Assembly (NCBI GenBank): GCA_965226285.1
Contig: CBDDCQ010000003.1
Coordinates: 1 to 48,556 of the forward strand
Direction: 5' to 3'
DNA: 48,556 bases
Source of the DNA: CBDDCQ01 sp965226285
Lineage (GTDB): Bacteria > Bacteroidota > Bacteroidia > Flavobacteriales > Ichthyobacteriaceae
The stretch's first letter is position 1. Every line of letters begins with the position of its first letter. The translations under genes were made by a program, and so were the position numbers. The notes beneath the pieces are model-generated. The model was not told where the DNA came from. It worked only from the letters and a program-made list of their open reading frames with translations, and made no database searches. Below, piece by piece: positions 40,743 through 48,556 of this stretch.

Positions 40743-43052
40743 CTATTGCTTTAACTGAATATCATCATTAGAAATATCTATATCCTTAATAGAATCATCA
40801 AAGTATTTTCCAAAATTATAACCAATACCTAAATATATACTGTGCATATTATTAATCGTAGTAGAGCGTTGATTAAAGTTATTATAAGAAATTTCTGTTT
40901 CTGTCGTATTCATAAAACTACTAAACAACCCATTATATGACAATAGAACTCTCAATTTACCATCTAAAAAAGTTTTTCTCGCTGAAATTCCTAAAATAGG
41001 AGCATTCGACAGTTTTGAAACTAAAGAGTAATTATTTGAATTATAAAACCCTTGTATAGATAGCGTAACAATTTTCTTTATAGGTACGTGCAGATTTAAG
41101 ATAAATCTGTATGAAAAGCCAGTGTTTTCTTTTACCAAAGAATTATTAGAAGTAGAACTATAGTTGTTATATTGTATTCCAGGATAAAAGTTTAAAAATA
41201 CAGTATTGAATAACCGAGCATTGATATTCATATTAGCACCATATAATTGTACTTTTCCTGCATTTCCGTACAATTTTATCATTGTATTTCCATCCCAATG
41301 AAGCGTTTGAATAATTGCATTTGGAGTTCTTTCGTAATATATGCCAAAAGAAAGAGATGTTTTATCTATAGAAGTATTCAAACGGAGTTCGTATGAATCT
41401 TTTATTTGAGGTTTTAAATTTACATTCCCTCTTATGATGTAATCAACATCGGTATAATCATCATTGGTGTTAAGTTGATCGGCACTGGGTCTATTTACTC
41501 TTCTCGAATACTCTGCTATTAAATTAGTTTGATTTGTAAATTTATAAACCCAAGAAAATGTAGGTAAAAAAGAGCCATTATTTTGAGGGGGGGTTACATC
41601 CGAATTTTGAAAATAATCAAATGCAAGAGAACCGTACATCGAAAACTTATCATTAAATTTAATATCCGAATCTGCATTGACTATATTGATATATTGATTC
41701 AATTCTTTTTGATTGAGTATCTGTTTTCTAAAAATATTTTTATAATTTAATGAATACTCCAATGGAAACCCTAATAATTTTACTTTTTTCTTTTGATATA
41801 ACAAAGCGAAACTAGATTCTTTCATATTAGAAGATTGATCACCTACATACTTATCTTTCTTATTTTCACCTTCATAACGTTCAAAATCAACATTATCAAT
41901 ATAATCTCTATACTTATACTTTATCAATAACTTATTTTTTGAATTGAAATCATACCCGTAAACGGCAGAACCAAATATTTTTCTCATTTTAAGGGTATAG
42001 TTACTTTCAATATCTTTTTTGATATTTTTTTGAATAGAATTCCCAGAACCCTTACTATAAAAAGCCCACCCATGACTACTTAATGACAAATTTAAATAAG
42101 ACTTTGGTGTTAAAATTATGCTCATTTTAGATTCCGTATCAAATTGAGTTACTCTTACTTTTGAATTAACATCTTGATTCAATGTATTACCTTTATCTTT
42201 TCTCTTCATATGACTCGAAGAATATTGAGTATTCTCATTAAAACTTAAATAAGTTGAAAAGGTAATATCTTCAGTTTTAAACGAGAGCGAAGGATATATT
42301 TCAAACCAAGGAATCCATATACTATTACCATCTAATCTTATGGATTTACTCCCATATAATACTCCTTTGATAAAGAGTTCTTTTTTTTTCTTAGTAATGA
42401 TTTTTACAACTGCTGATAAATCATCCTCCAATCCATAAAATGCTGATGGATTAGAAATCACCTCCACCTTTTCTATTTCTTTTGCCTCTAAACTTCTAAG
42501 TTCACCTTGCATTGCCTCCATACCATCAATAAATATCAAGGCTTTTTTTCTACCATTAATTATTACATCATTCCCTATTGAAGAAACATTTGGCAGAGTT
42601 CCTAACACCTCTGTTGCCTTTGTATCTTCAGCATATTTTTCACTATTTATTCTATGGGTAATTCTACTCGCTCGCACGGTCATTTCACTCCCCTTTACGG
42701 TAACCTCATCCAAATTATAATTAGGGTCTCTTTTTAAAGTTACCTCTAACACTTCACCCAAGTATTGCATTTTAAGAATAGTATTCTGCGAAAGTTTAAT
42801 TGTATCACGCAAAGATTGATATCCTGTCCTAAAAATATTTATGGGTAATTTTCCCGAAACTATCGCTTTTTGAGTGAACTTAAATATCCCTTTATCATTT
42901 GTAAATTGTCTTTTGCTATCAATCTCTACCATTGCATCTACAATAGGAGTACCCTCTTTATTCAGAACTTTTCCTTTTAAAAAATTCTGTGCGTAAACGC
43001 TCATTTGACTCAAAAATAGTGTGATGATTATAGATAATAATTTTATATTCAT
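40743..43052 (-). CDS. TonB-receptor-like outer-membrane beta-barrel protein, copy A
   Basis: 769 residues from the Met at 43052 (MNIKLLSIIITLFLSQMSVY); a Met ten codons earlier would place the start inside a terminator hairpin. Order: signal peptide (cut after VYAQ), carboxypeptidase-regulatory-like domain (GKVLNKEGTPIVDAMVEIDS), plug-like domain (DEVTVKGSEMTVRASRITHR ... IFIDGMEAMQGELRSLEAKE), then a large barrel of the OMP_b-brl_3 type. No TonB box seen. It probably imports or exports a substrate linked to the MauE/propeller genes. 84 bases and a terminator separate it from the peptide gene upstream. Confidence 0.85.
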   Translation of the reverse strand: MNIKLLSIIITLFLSQMSVYAQNFLKGKVLNKEGTPIVDAMVEIDSKRQFTNDKGIFKFTQKAIVSGKLPINIFRTGYQSLRDTIKLSQNTILKMQYLGEVLEVTLKRDPNYNLDEVTVKGSEMTVRASRITHRINSEKYAEDTKATEVLGTLPNVSSIGNDVIINGRKKALIFIDGMEAMQGELRSLEAKEIEKVEVISNPSAFYGLEDDLSAVVKIITKKKKELFIKGVLYGSKSIRLDGNSIWIPWFEIYPSLSFKTEDITFSTYLSFNENTQYSSSHMKRKDKGNTLNQDVNSKVRVTQFDTESKMSIILTPKSYLNLSLSSHGWAFYSKGSGNSIQKNIKKDIESNYTLKMRKIFGSAVYGYDFNSKNKLLIKYKYRDYIDNVDFERYEGENKKDKYVGDQSSNMKESSFALLYQKKKVKLLGFPLEYSLNYKNIFRKQILNQKELNQYINIVNADSDIKFNDKFSMYGSLAFDYFQNSDVTPPQNNGSFLPTFSWVYKFTNQTNLIAEYSRRVNRPSADQLNTNDDYTDVDYIIRGNVNLKPQIKDSYELRLNTSIDKTSLSFGIYYERTPNAIIQTLHWDGNTMIKLYGNAGKVQLYGANMNINARLFNTVFLNFYPGIQYNNYSSTSNNSLVKENTGFSYRFILNLHVPIKKIVTLSIQGFYNSNNYSLVSKLSNAPILGISARKTFLDGKLRVLLSYNGLFSSFMNTTETEISYNNFNQRSTTINNMHSIYLGIGYNFGKYFDDSIKDIDISNDDIQLKQ

Positions 43053-43074
43053 TTTATATCTACGAATTAAAAAA

Positions 43075-43111
43075 TTACACAAAAGGAATATAATCTACTC
43101 CTTTTGTGTAA
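43075..43111 (-). terminator. Intrinsic terminator or attenuator after the small peptide gene
   Basis: Perfect 13-bp stem TTACACAAAAGGA / TCCTTTTGTGTAA with an 11-base loop, then TTTTTT on the minus strand. It lies between the peptide gene and receptor copy A, so most transcripts should end here and receptor expression would need read-through. Confidence 0.85.
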
Positions 43112-43136
43112 TTTAACATAAGATTTAGATTAATAA

Positions 43137-43307
43137 TTAATTTAAATGAAAATCACCCATGACTTTTCCACCTCCTATATACATACAAACAGTGTTCTTA
43201 GGTGGAAGACATTTACCACCCTTACTAGCACTAGCCGTTGCCGTTGTAGCTACTACAGCTAAAATCAAACCTAAGGCAACTAAGCCTACTTTAAATAAAG
43301 TTTTCAT
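43137..43307 (-). CDS. Small secreted peptide with two cysteines
   Basis: 56 residues, too short for ordinary gene finding. MKTLFKVGLVALGLILAVVA is a clear signal peptide with an Ala-rich cut region (TTATASA); the mature part of about 28 residues contains SKGGKCLPPKNTVCMYIGGG (Cys33 and Cys41) and ends DFHLN. It has its own -7 element (43378-43385), leader hairpin (43335-43358) and terminator (43075-43111). It resembles in context, not in sequence, the NVEALA-type peptides found beside MauE and propeller genes in Bacteroides. Possible disulfide-bonded or processed peptide. The reading frame is confident; function unknown. Confidence 0.7.
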   Translation of the reverse strand: MKTLFKVGLVALGLILAVVATTATASASKGGKCLPPKNTVCMYIGGGKVMGDFHLN

Positions 43308-43334
43308 AATAAATAGATATTTAAAATTAAAATA

Positions 43335-43358
43335 GTTTTATGTTTCATTACATAAAAC
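43335..43358 (-). promoter_or_regulatory. Leader hairpin upstream of the small peptide
   Basis: Same 9-bp arms GTTTTATGT / ACATAAAAC as at 39029-39052, 28 bases before the ATG at 43307. Confidence 0.6.
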
Positions 43359-43377
43359 TTGTGGACTTTCCACCCCA

Positions 43378-43385
43378 CAAATATA
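43378..43385 (-). promoter_or_regulatory. -7 element of the small peptide gene
   Basis: TATATTTG on the minus strand, 71 bases before the ATG. The 11-bp array begins six bases further upstream and occupies the place of the -33 element. Confidence 0.55.
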
Positions 43386-43390
43386 AATCA

Positions 43391-43434
43391 CTTCCTAATT
43401 ATTTCCTAATTATTTCCTAATTATTTCCTAATTA
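43391..43434. repeat. 11-bp tandem repeat, four units
   Basis: Four units of TTTCCTAATTA (first base of the first unit is C). Only two units stand at the same place upstream of the Cys-rich lipoprotein (39087-39108). The surrounding 43308-43631 has no other gene. Confidence 0.92.
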
Positions 43435-43631
43435 TTTTTCCCTTGATTTATAAGGGTTACAAGTAATCTGGTTTTAAATTGAATATTTTGCGAACGCTAA
43501 AAACGAACATTTTAGCAGCTCAACTGTATTTTTTTTTAATTTTGACTGTAAAATAATTTAAGACCGTTTAAAATACAAATTCAGTTCAATCATTTTTCAA
43601 TTATATTTTTTTGATGCTTTAGCCTAAATAT

Positions 43632-44669
43632 TTATTGGAGTCTTTTTCTCATCTTAAACTCTACTACATCATCATCAAAATTTATAACCATCCCATTTTT
43701 ATTTTTTGATACAAAATTGACATCAAAACTTGTTTTATGATTGTAGAACAATCTATGACTATACAAATATTCTTTTGTGCTTAGTGAATATACATCTATC
43801 ATGATTGCCTTATGCTCATCTCTTTTTGTTCTACATGAAAATACAAATACATGATCGCCAAATACTGAAATTTCTCGATTAACACTATAGGTTTCTCCTC
43901 TATCATAATAATAGCCATGTTCATTATTGATAATTTTACTTTTTGGAGTTTTATCTTTAGTTTGAATTGTTTTTTGAAATTGTCCATCTTTGTCAAAGAA
44001 ATATATTTCTGAATATTTATCACAAAAATAATTTACGATATTGTCCTCCTTATTAAATCTACCAGAATACATTAATATATTTTCAATAGCTTTAGCTTCT
44101 CTATTTGTATTGATAACTTTAGACAATTTCATTTGTCTTGTGATCACATCAAAAATATAAAACCCTGTTTTAAACTCAAAATCCGAAACTTTCTTTTCAC
44201 CAAATAATAATAACTGGGTTGAATTATTATTCAAACTTATTATATTAATTACCTCAAAATCTTTTATGGGGATACGCTTTGTAGTCTTATTTTGTATATT
44301 ATAATGATGTAATATAAGATTTTTAGTAAAAAAAAGACTCTCCTTATTAAAATATAATACTTGAGAAAAATCTGTATCTGAAAAATCAAATTGCTTAACC
44401 TTTTGAAAGGTATTTAAATCGTAGTATGTTACCCTTGTAGCATTCTGTTTTAATTCACTATAAAAACAAATGAGTTCATTTGTAAGTTTTACTAATCCTT
44501 CCGTATTTACTATTTCTTTTCTATCTGTCCTTGAAAACATTGTTTTTGGTATGATATTTCTCTCAAAAATATATTTTCTCTCACCTAAAAAAAGAAATTC
44601 AAACTTGAAAAATATAATTAGTAAAGAGATCACTATTACGACTATCCAAAATTTACTATTTATTTTCAT
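43632..44669 (-). CDS. Membrane-anchored propeller-like protein of the MauE module, copy B
   Basis: 345 residues, same length and about 97% identical to 39305-40342 (for example REAKAIENI for RESKAIENL). N-terminal membrane anchor FWIVVIVISLLIIFF. Overlaps its MauE partner by 14 bases. The near identity continues into the 300 bases downstream, showing a recent block duplication or gene conversion. Confidence 0.75.
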   Translation of the reverse strand: MKINSKFWIVVIVISLLIIFFKFEFLFLGERKYIFERNIIPKTMFSRTDRKEIVNTEGLVKLTNELICFYSELKQNATRVTYYDLNTFQKVKQFDFSDTDFSQVLYFNKESLFFTKNLILHHYNIQNKTTKRIPIKDFEVINIISLNNNSTQLLLFGEKKVSDFEFKTGFYIFDVITRQMKLSKVINTNREAKAIENILMYSGRFNKEDNIVNYFCDKYSEIYFFDKDGQFQKTIQTKDKTPKSKIINNEHGYYYDRGETYSVNREISVFGDHVFVFSCRTKRDEHKAIMIDVYSLSTKEYLYSHRLFYNHKTSFDVNFVSKNKNGMVINFDDDVVEFKMRKRLQ

Positions 44670-45066
44670 TTTTATAATATTTTAATGTAAAATAAGATGA
44701 GAATATTAAACTTATATTGATAAGCAGATGATATTTGTAAGGTAAACCATTTAAGATGCCTCCACAACCGCAAACTTCATACCTGCCGTTATAGAATAAT
44801 AACGTAATGTAAATAGTAAAACAAAAAATCATTATGAGCAATAACCATAAGCCCAAGTTTCTTTTGAACAATAAAAGTAACAAGACTATAAATTCACTAA
44901 AGACGACTACATAAGATAAATATTTAGCCATTTGGTTACTAAAAACTCCTGTTTTAAAAATATTAATTTGAAAACTTACTATATTTAGTAACTTGTTCAT
45001 CATTACATAAGACAAGAAGACAATCAATAAATAGTAAACAATTTGAGATAATATTTTTTTATTCAT
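44656..45066 (-). CDS. MauE/DoxX family redox-associated membrane protein, copy B
   Basis: 136 residues, differing from copy A at only a few positions (KKILSQIVYY for KKILPQILYY; FSNQ for FSDQ). The CGCGG motif is kept. It begins 6 bases after the receptor stop. Confidence 0.82.
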   Translation of the reverse strand: MNKKILSQIVYYLLIVFLSYVMMNKLLNIVSFQINIFKTGVFSNQMAKYLSYVVVFSEFIVLLLLLFKRNLGLWLLLIMIFCFTIYITLLFYNGRYEVCGCGGILNGLPYKYHLLINISLIFSSYFTLKYYKNENK

Positions 45067-45072
45067 ATCCTA

Positions 45073-47376
45073 TTACTTTTGCTTTAACTGAATATCATCA
45101 TTAGAAATATCTATATCATCAATAGAGTCATCAAAGGATTTTCCAAAATTATAAGTAATGCTTAAAGATATAGCGTGACTATTATTAGATGAAGTGATAA
45201 TTTCACTGAAATTATTATACGATACCTCAGTTTTGCTATCCATAAAACTAGAAAATAAACCATAGTAGTATAACCCAATTTCTAATTTGCTACTAAAAAA
45301 AGTTTTTCTTGCCGAAACTCCTAAAATAGGAACATTCGAACTTTTAGAAATTAAAGAGTAATCATTTGAATTATAATGTCCATTTATAGATAGTGTAAAA
45401 ATTTTCTTTATAGGTACAAGTAACATTAACATCAATCTATATGAAAAACCAGTGTTTTCTTTTACTAAAGAATTATTAGAAGTAGTATGGTAATTATTAT
45501 ATTGTATGGATGGAAAGAAATTTAAAAATACGGTATTAAATAACCGAGCATTGATACTCATATGAGCACCGTATAATTGCACTTTTCCTGTATTTTCATA
45601 CGTTTTTATCATTCTATTTCCATCCTCATGAATCGTTTGAATAATTGCATTTGGAGTTCTTTGGTAATATACACCAAAATACAGAAAAGTTTGATCTATT
45701 GAAGTGCTCAAACTAAGCTCATATGAATCTTTTATTTGAGGTTTTAAATTCATATTTCCTCGTATTACATGAGCTACATTAACATAATCATTGGAATTAA
45801 GTTGTTCAGCACTGGGTCTATTGACTCTTTTTGAATACTGCACTCTTAAATTAGTATGATTTGTAAACTTATACACCGCAGAAAATGTAGGTAAAAAAGA
45901 GCCATTATTTTGAGGGGGGGTTATATCCGAATTTTGAAAATAATCAAATGCAAGCGAACCGTACATCGAAAACTTATCAGTAAATTTAATATCCGAATCT
46001 ACATCTACTATATTGATATACTGATTCAATTCTTTTTGATCGAGTGTCTGTTTTCTAAAAATATTTTTATAGTTCAGTGAATACTCCAATGGAACTCCTA
46101 ACAACTTTACTTTTTTATTTTGATATACCAAAGCAAAACTAGATTCTTTCATATTAGACGATAAATTACCTACATATTTTCTTTTATCTTTACCTTCATA
46201 ACGAGTAAAATCACTCTCATCTAAATAATCTCTATACTTATATTTTATAAATAACTTGCTTTTTGGATTGAAATCATACCCATAAATAGCAGAACCAAAT
46301 ATTTTTCTCATTTTGAAATTATCGTTTTCTTTAATATCTGTTTTAATATTTTTTTGAGTGTAACTACCAAAATCTTCACCATTATAACCATATCCAAAAA
46401 TACTTAAATTTAAATTTAAATAAGACTTAGGTGTTAAAATCATTTTCATTTTAGATCCCAAATTAAATTGAGTGTACCTAATTTGTCCATTAGAATTGTT
46501 ATTGAATACCTCTGTGTTATATTTTCTCTCCCTATTTAATTTTTGATACTGGGTATTTTGAAGAACAGATAAATTACTCTTAAAGGTAATATTTTCAGTT
46601 TTAAATGAGAATGAGGGAGCTATAGAAAACAAAGGAGGCAAAATATTATTGCCATCTAATCTTATGTCCGCACTCCCCCGTAATGCTCCTTTAATAAAGC
46701 GTTCTTTTTTCTTTTTAGTAATAATTTTCACAACTGCTGATGAAGCTCCCAATTCATAAAATGCCGATGGATTAGATATGACCTCTACGCTCTCTAACTC
46801 ATCAACATTCAAGTTTTCTAATTCCCCCCGCATAGCCTCCATACCATCAATAAATACTAATGCATTTTTTCTGCCATCAACTATCACTTCATCTTTCGTT
46901 GCATAAACATTTGGCAGAGTTCCTAACACTTCTGTTGCCTTTGTATCTTCAGCATATTTTTCACTATTTATTCTATGGGTAACTCCACTCGCTTTTACGG
47001 TAGTTGCACTCCCCTTTACGGTAACCTCATCCAAATTATAATTAGGGTCTCTTTTTAAAGTTACTTCTAATACTTTGCCCAAATATTGCATTTGAAGAAT
47101 AGTATTCTTTGAAAGTGTAATCGTATCACGCAAAGATTGATATCCTGTCCTAAAAATATTTATGGGTAATTTTCCCGAAACTATCGCTTTTTGAGTGAAC
47201 TTAAATATCCCTTTATCATTTGTAAATTGTCTTTTGCTATCAATCTCTACCATGGCATCTACAATAGGAATAGCCTCTTTATTCAGAACTTTTCCTTTTA
47301 AAAAATTCTGTGCGTAAACGCTCATTTGACTCAAAAATAGTGTGATGATTATAAATAATAATCTTCTATTAATCAT
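45073..47376 (-). CDS. TonB-receptor-like outer-membrane beta-barrel protein, copy B
   Basis: 767 residues. MINRRLLFIIITLFLSQMSV signal peptide, carboxypeptidase-regulatory-like domain, plug (DEVTVKGSATTVKASGVTHR ... VFIDGMEAMRGELENLNVDE) and barrel. Compared with copy A the first 120 residues and parts of the barrel are nearly identical, while other barrel stretches (surface loops by their position) differ, unlike the MauE and propeller genes, which hardly differ. This suggests selection on the surface of the receptor. The start codon directly follows the stop of the truncated gene upstream (TAAATG junction). Confidence 0.85.
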   Translation of the reverse strand: MINRRLLFIIITLFLSQMSVYAQNFLKGKVLNKEAIPIVDAMVEIDSKRQFTNDKGIFKFTQKAIVSGKLPINIFRTGYQSLRDTITLSKNTILQMQYLGKVLEVTLKRDPNYNLDEVTVKGSATTVKASGVTHRINSEKYAEDTKATEVLGTLPNVYATKDEVIVDGRKNALVFIDGMEAMRGELENLNVDELESVEVISNPSAFYELGASSAVVKIITKKKKERFIKGALRGSADIRLDGNNILPPLFSIAPSFSFKTENITFKSNLSVLQNTQYQKLNRERKYNTEVFNNNSNGQIRYTQFNLGSKMKMILTPKSYLNLNLSIFGYGYNGEDFGSYTQKNIKTDIKENDNFKMRKIFGSAIYGYDFNPKSKLFIKYKYRDYLDESDFTRYEGKDKRKYVGNLSSNMKESSFALVYQNKKVKLLGVPLEYSLNYKNIFRKQTLDQKELNQYINIVDVDSDIKFTDKFSMYGSLAFDYFQNSDITPPQNNGSFLPTFSAVYKFTNHTNLRVQYSKRVNRPSAEQLNSNDYVNVAHVIRGNMNLKPQIKDSYELSLSTSIDQTFLYFGVYYQRTPNAIIQTIHEDGNRMIKTYENTGKVQLYGAHMSINARLFNTVFLNFFPSIQYNNYHTTSNNSLVKENTGFSYRLMLMLLVPIKKIFTLSINGHYNSNDYSLISKSSNVPILGVSARKTFFSSKLEIGLYYYGLFSSFMDSKTEVSYNNFSEIITSSNNSHAISLSITYNFGKSFDDSIDDIDISNDDIQLKQK

Positions 47377-47865
47377 TTAAATATTTTTTTTAATAATTTT
47401 TATAATTGCTAATGGAGCTGCTGCCCCATAAAATGCCCACGGATTAGACATTATTTCTACTTCCTTCAACTCATTAGCATTTAATTTTTTTAATTCTCCA
47501 TGGAAAGACTCTATACCATCAATTAATACCAAGGCTTTTTCTCTGCCATCAATTATCAAATTACTTCCCATAAAGGAAATGTTTAACAGAGTTCCTAATA
47601 CTTCTATTGCTTTTGTATCCTCAGCGTATATTGCACTATTTATTCTATAAGTAATCCTACTAGATACGATGGTAGTTCCATCCCCATTTATAGTAATAAC
47701 ATCATCTAAATTAGAATCTCTTTTTAAGATTACTTTTAATCCCTCGTCATTTGAAAGTGTAATCTTATCACGCATCAGAACTCTTCCTTTTGAAAAATTC
47801 TGTGCGTAAACGCTCATTTGACTCAAAAATAGTGTGATGATTATAAATAATGATTTTCTATTCAT
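47377..47865 (-). CDS. Truncated receptor gene encoding signal peptide and plug only (unit 2)
   Basis: 162 residues: signal peptide MNRKSLFIIITLFLSQMSVY, a shortened region in which most of the carboxypeptidase-regulatory-like domain is deleted (GRVLMRDKITLSNDE), and a plug domain ending NPWAFYGAAAPLAIIKIIKK NI. The barrel is absent. The frame is intact, with zero bases to the neighbours on both sides (TAA directly followed by ATG). It is either a decayed duplicate whose frame happens to survive or a true secreted plug protein. Confidence 0.65.
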   Translation of the reverse strand: MNRKSLFIIITLFLSQMSVYAQNFSKGRVLMRDKITLSNDEGLKVILKRDSNLDDVITINGDGTTIVSSRITYRINSAIYAEDTKAIEVLGTLLNISFMGSNLIIDGREKALVLIDGIESFHGELKKLNANELKEVEIMSNPWAFYGAAAPLAIIKIIKKNI

Positions 47866-48486
47866 TTAAATATTTTTTTTAGTAGTAATTTTTATAGTTA
47901 CTAATGGAGCTGCTGCCCCATAAAATAACCACGGATTAGACGTTATTTTTACTTCCTTCAACTCATTGACATTTAATTTTTTTAATTCTCCTTGCAAAGA
48001 CTCCATACCATCAATAAATACCAAAGCTTTTTCTCTGCCATCAACTATCAAATTACTTCCCATAAAGGAAACGTTTAACAGAGTTCCTAATACTTCTATT
48101 GCTTTTGTATCCTCAGCGTATATTGCACTATTTATTCTATAAGTAATCCTACTAGATACGATGGTAATTCTCCCCCCATGTAGAGTAACCTCATCTAAAT
48201 TAGAATCTCTTTTTAAGGCTAATTTTAATACCTCGTCATTTGAAAGTGTAATCGTATAACGCAAAGGTTTGTATCCTATCTTGGGGAGCTTTTCTATCGA
48301 TTTACTGGTAAACTTAAATAGTCTTTTACCGTTTATTAATTTTCTTTTGTCTCTAATTTCTACCACTGCATCTACAATAGGAGTACCATCTTTTTTCAGA
48401 ACTCTTCCTTTTAAAGGATTTTGCGAATAAACACTCGTTTGACTCAAAAATAGTGTGATGATTATAAATAATAATTTTCTATTCAT
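47866..48486 (-). CDS. Truncated receptor gene encoding signal peptide, regulatory-like domain and plug (unit 1)
   Basis: 206 residues: MNRKLLFIIITLFLSQTSVY, carboxypeptidase-regulatory-like domain (GRVLKKDGTPIVDAVVEIRD), plug (ITYRINSAIYAEDTKAIEVL ... NPWLFYGAAAPLVTIKITTK) and an abrupt end KNI with stop. It keeps the domain that the next unit lost. Same TAAATG junctions. Confidence 0.68.
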   Translation of the reverse strand: MNRKLLFIIITLFLSQTSVYSQNPLKGRVLKKDGTPIVDAVVEIRDKRKLINGKRLFKFTSKSIEKLPKIGYKPLRYTITLSNDEVLKLALKRDSNLDEVTLHGGRITIVSSRITYRINSAIYAEDTKAIEVLGTLLNVSFMGSNLIVDGREKALVFIDGMESLQGELKKLNVNELKEVKITSNPWLFYGAAAPLVTIKITTKKNI

Positions 48487-48556
48487 TTAAATATTTTTTT
48501 TAAATGCACACGGATTAGATATTATTTCTACTTCCTTCAACTCATTAGCATTGGTA
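48487..48556 (-). CDS. End of a third truncated receptor gene, cut by the window edge
   Basis: Reads TNANELKEVEIISNPCAFKK NI and stop in the same frame relation. It has lost the YGAAAP segment but ends with the same KKNI, and its stop directly precedes the ATG at 48486. The array therefore continues beyond the window. Confidence 0.7.
   Translation of the reverse strand, partial: TNANELKEVEIISNPCAFKKNI

Overview
The window is AT-rich DNA from a Bacteroidota bacterium, most likely a flavobacterium. Four observations support this. The gene order rpsU-xerC-hpf-tRNA-Thr-tuf-tRNA-Trp-secE-nusG-rplKAJL-rpoBC followed by a DUF3467 gene is typical of the group. Promoters fit the Bacteroidota TTG / TAnnTTTG pattern. 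OMP_b-brl_3-type TonB-like receptors and MauE/DoxX proteins are present. Start codons lack clear Shine-Dalgarno sequences and instead sit in A-rich leaders. The species cannot be fixed from the sequence.

Positions 1-16,700 (plus strand) form a decayed and rebuilt type III restriction-modification and defence island. It has three mod genes (the first cut by the window edge) with near-identical ends and different central target-recognition regions, and one intact res. Between them are cargo genes: a defence-type reverse transcriptase, a GIY-YIG nuclease with a broken tandem copy, a probable MliC-like lysozyme inhibitor with a small membrane protein, a lipoprotein, and a TIR / membrane protein / TIR operon. 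Short copies of the mod 3' end precede most cargo units, and fragments of res, a DNA methyltransferase, dCMP deaminase and a RAYT transposase lie at the junctions. REP-like palindromes are inserted in frame in all mod genes, in res and in the GIY-YIG gene, and are translated.

Positions 16,693-19,563 hold housekeeping genes: a dCMP deaminase and an inositol-monophosphatase-family protein overlap on the plus strand, facing aroC and a DUF3467 gene on the minus strand. Positions 19,569-33,808 (minus strand) are the core transcription/translation cluster: rpsU, xerC, hpf, tRNA-Thr, tuf, tRNA-Trp, secE, nusG, rplK, rplA, rplJ, rplL, rpoB, rpoC. Clear promoters lie before rpsU and tRNA-Thr, and a strong hairpin lies between rplL and rpoB.

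Positions 34,144-38,333 hold an outer-membrane protein, two secreted seven-repeat beta-propeller proteins with duplicated promoter regions, an isolated 5S rRNA gene with its own terminator, and a fragment of the outer-membrane protein gene. Positions 38,331-48,556 (minus strand) carry tandem copies of an unusual envelope module. Each has a TonB-receptor-like barrel protein, a MauE/DoxX redox membrane protein and a membrane-anchored propeller protein, followed by a small or Cys-rich secreted product. That product has its own promoter and hairpin leader. An 11-bp repeat array whose copy number differs between the two modules lies just upstream of this promoter. At least three truncated plug-only receptor genes precede the array, two of them complete here, joined head to tail by stop-start (TAAATG) junctions. 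This module and the mod-tail-bordered cargo array are the best candidates for undescribed biology.
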